From: JBEAOO01 sp041164825
Lineage (GTDB): Bacteria > Pseudomonadota > Gammaproteobacteria > Burkholderiales > Burkholderiaceae_C
Length of the DNA stretch: 5,982 bases
Direction of reading: 5' to 3'
NCBI GenBank assembly: GCA_041164825.1
Contig: JBEAOO010000336.1
Span: 1-5,982 of the forward strand
Shown here: in pieces, positions 5,650 through 5,982 of the stretch
Position numbering within the stretch: the stretch's first letter is position 1
How the letters are laid out: every line of letters starts with the position of its first letter
The notes under the pieces: model-generated
What the model was told of the DNA's origin: nothing
Databases searched by the model: none
The model's input: only the letters and a program-made list of their open reading frames with translations
Translations under genes and position numbers: made by a program

Positions 5650-5982
5650 TCAGGGGGCCGAGGCGGCAGATGCCGCGAGGGCAGGGATCGGCGCCAGCGA
5701 CACCGCCGCCAAGCGGCGCATCAATTGGTCCACCACATCGTCTTGCATCACGCGGTAGAGCTCGGCCTCTTCGCTCTCTTTGGCCAGCGCGCTGGCCTCG
5801 CTGTAGCTCATGTCGCGGGTCAGGGCGAGCGTGGTGTCGGGCAGCAGCACGGCGCCGCTGCCGCGCAGAATGCGGTAGCGCAGCGTCAGCTTGAGCTGCA
5901 ACTCGCGCACCAGGCCCGCGCTGGTGGAGGCCAGCACCACCTTTTGCCGCACATCGGTCAGCGCTTGCAGCACCACATCGGC
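5650..5982 (-). CDS. lptE: LPS-assembly lipoprotein LptE, C-terminal part
   Basis: The C-terminal 110 residues of LptE (RlpB), cut by the right edge of the window. LptE is an outer-membrane lipoprotein that plugs the LptD barrel and helps insert lipopolysaccharide into the outer leaflet. The visible part opens with ADVVLQALTDVRQKVVLAST and continues through SAGLVRELQLKLTLRYRI, a strand-rich stretch typical of the family. Next come an LLPDTTLALTRDMSYS segment and a helix with AKESEEAELYRVMQDDVVDQLMRRL, and it ends in an Ala/Pro/Ser-rich tail. The lipobox and signal peptide lie outside the window. The GTG codon at 5976 is an internal Val in the same frame, not a start. The neighbour holA supports the call. 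Confidence 0.9.
   Translation of the reverse strand, partial: ADVVLQALTDVRQKVVLASTSAGLVRELQLKLTLRYRILRGSGAVLLPDTTLALTRDMSYSEASALAKESEEAELYRVMQDDVVDQLMRRLAAVSLAPIPALAASAASAP

Noticed and set aside
5974..5976. GTG as the start of a short 108-residue gene
   Set aside because: The frame continues upstream to the window edge with LptE-like sequence, so this is an internal Val codon of a partial gene.
1..5982. tRNA, rRNA, CRISPR array, prophage or defence genes
   Set aside because: No cloverleaf-like sequence, regularly spaced repeats, or phage or nuclease family motifs were seen on either strand by reading.

Overview
The window is GC-rich and densely coded, with strong G/C third-position bias. 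The gene content (ghrA-type reductase, lptE next to holA, Ala/Pro/Arg-rich proteins) fits a betaproteobacterium of the Burkholderiales, most likely Comamonadaceae-like. That placement is inferred from protein style and gene order, not from a marker gene.

Layout from left to right. Positions 1-273 (+) are the C-terminal third of a GhrA-type glyoxylate/hydroxypyruvate reductase. Positions 274-494 are a short convergent intergenic region. It holds a GC-rich hairpin just after ghrA (281-321) and a striking perfect 25-bp inverted repeat with a 45-nt spacer (371-395 / 441-465). Everything from 495 to the right edge is on the minus strand and is transcribed right to left: lptE (partial, 5650-5982), holA (4516-5631), a UbiA-family prenyltransferase of the decaprenyl-phosphate phosphoribosyltransferase type (3633-4481), an LPG-synthase-TM/UPF0104 flippase-like membrane protein (2695-3636), a GT39/PMT_2-like membrane glycosyltransferase (1148-2698), and a HAD-IB phosphatase (495-1151).

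The last four genes overlap end to start by exactly four bases (ATGA) at all three internal junctions, so they look like one translationally coupled unit. They sit 34 bp behind holA with no evident promoter of their own. Read together they suggest a complete lipid-linked pentose glycosylation route. UbiA would attach phosphoribose from PRPP to polyprenyl phosphate, the HAD enzyme would remove the 5-phosphate, the flippase-like protein might move the lipid-linked sugar across the inner membrane, and the GT39-like enzyme would transfer it to an acceptor on the periplasmic side. No DprE1/DprE2 epimerase pair is visible, so the transferred sugar could be ribose rather than arabinose. This pathway is an inference from families and gene order. 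It is the most interesting content of the window.

The start codons of the last three genes were set to the ATGA overlaps rather than to longer upstream starts. No tRNA, rRNA, CRISPR array, insertion sequence or phage gene was seen.
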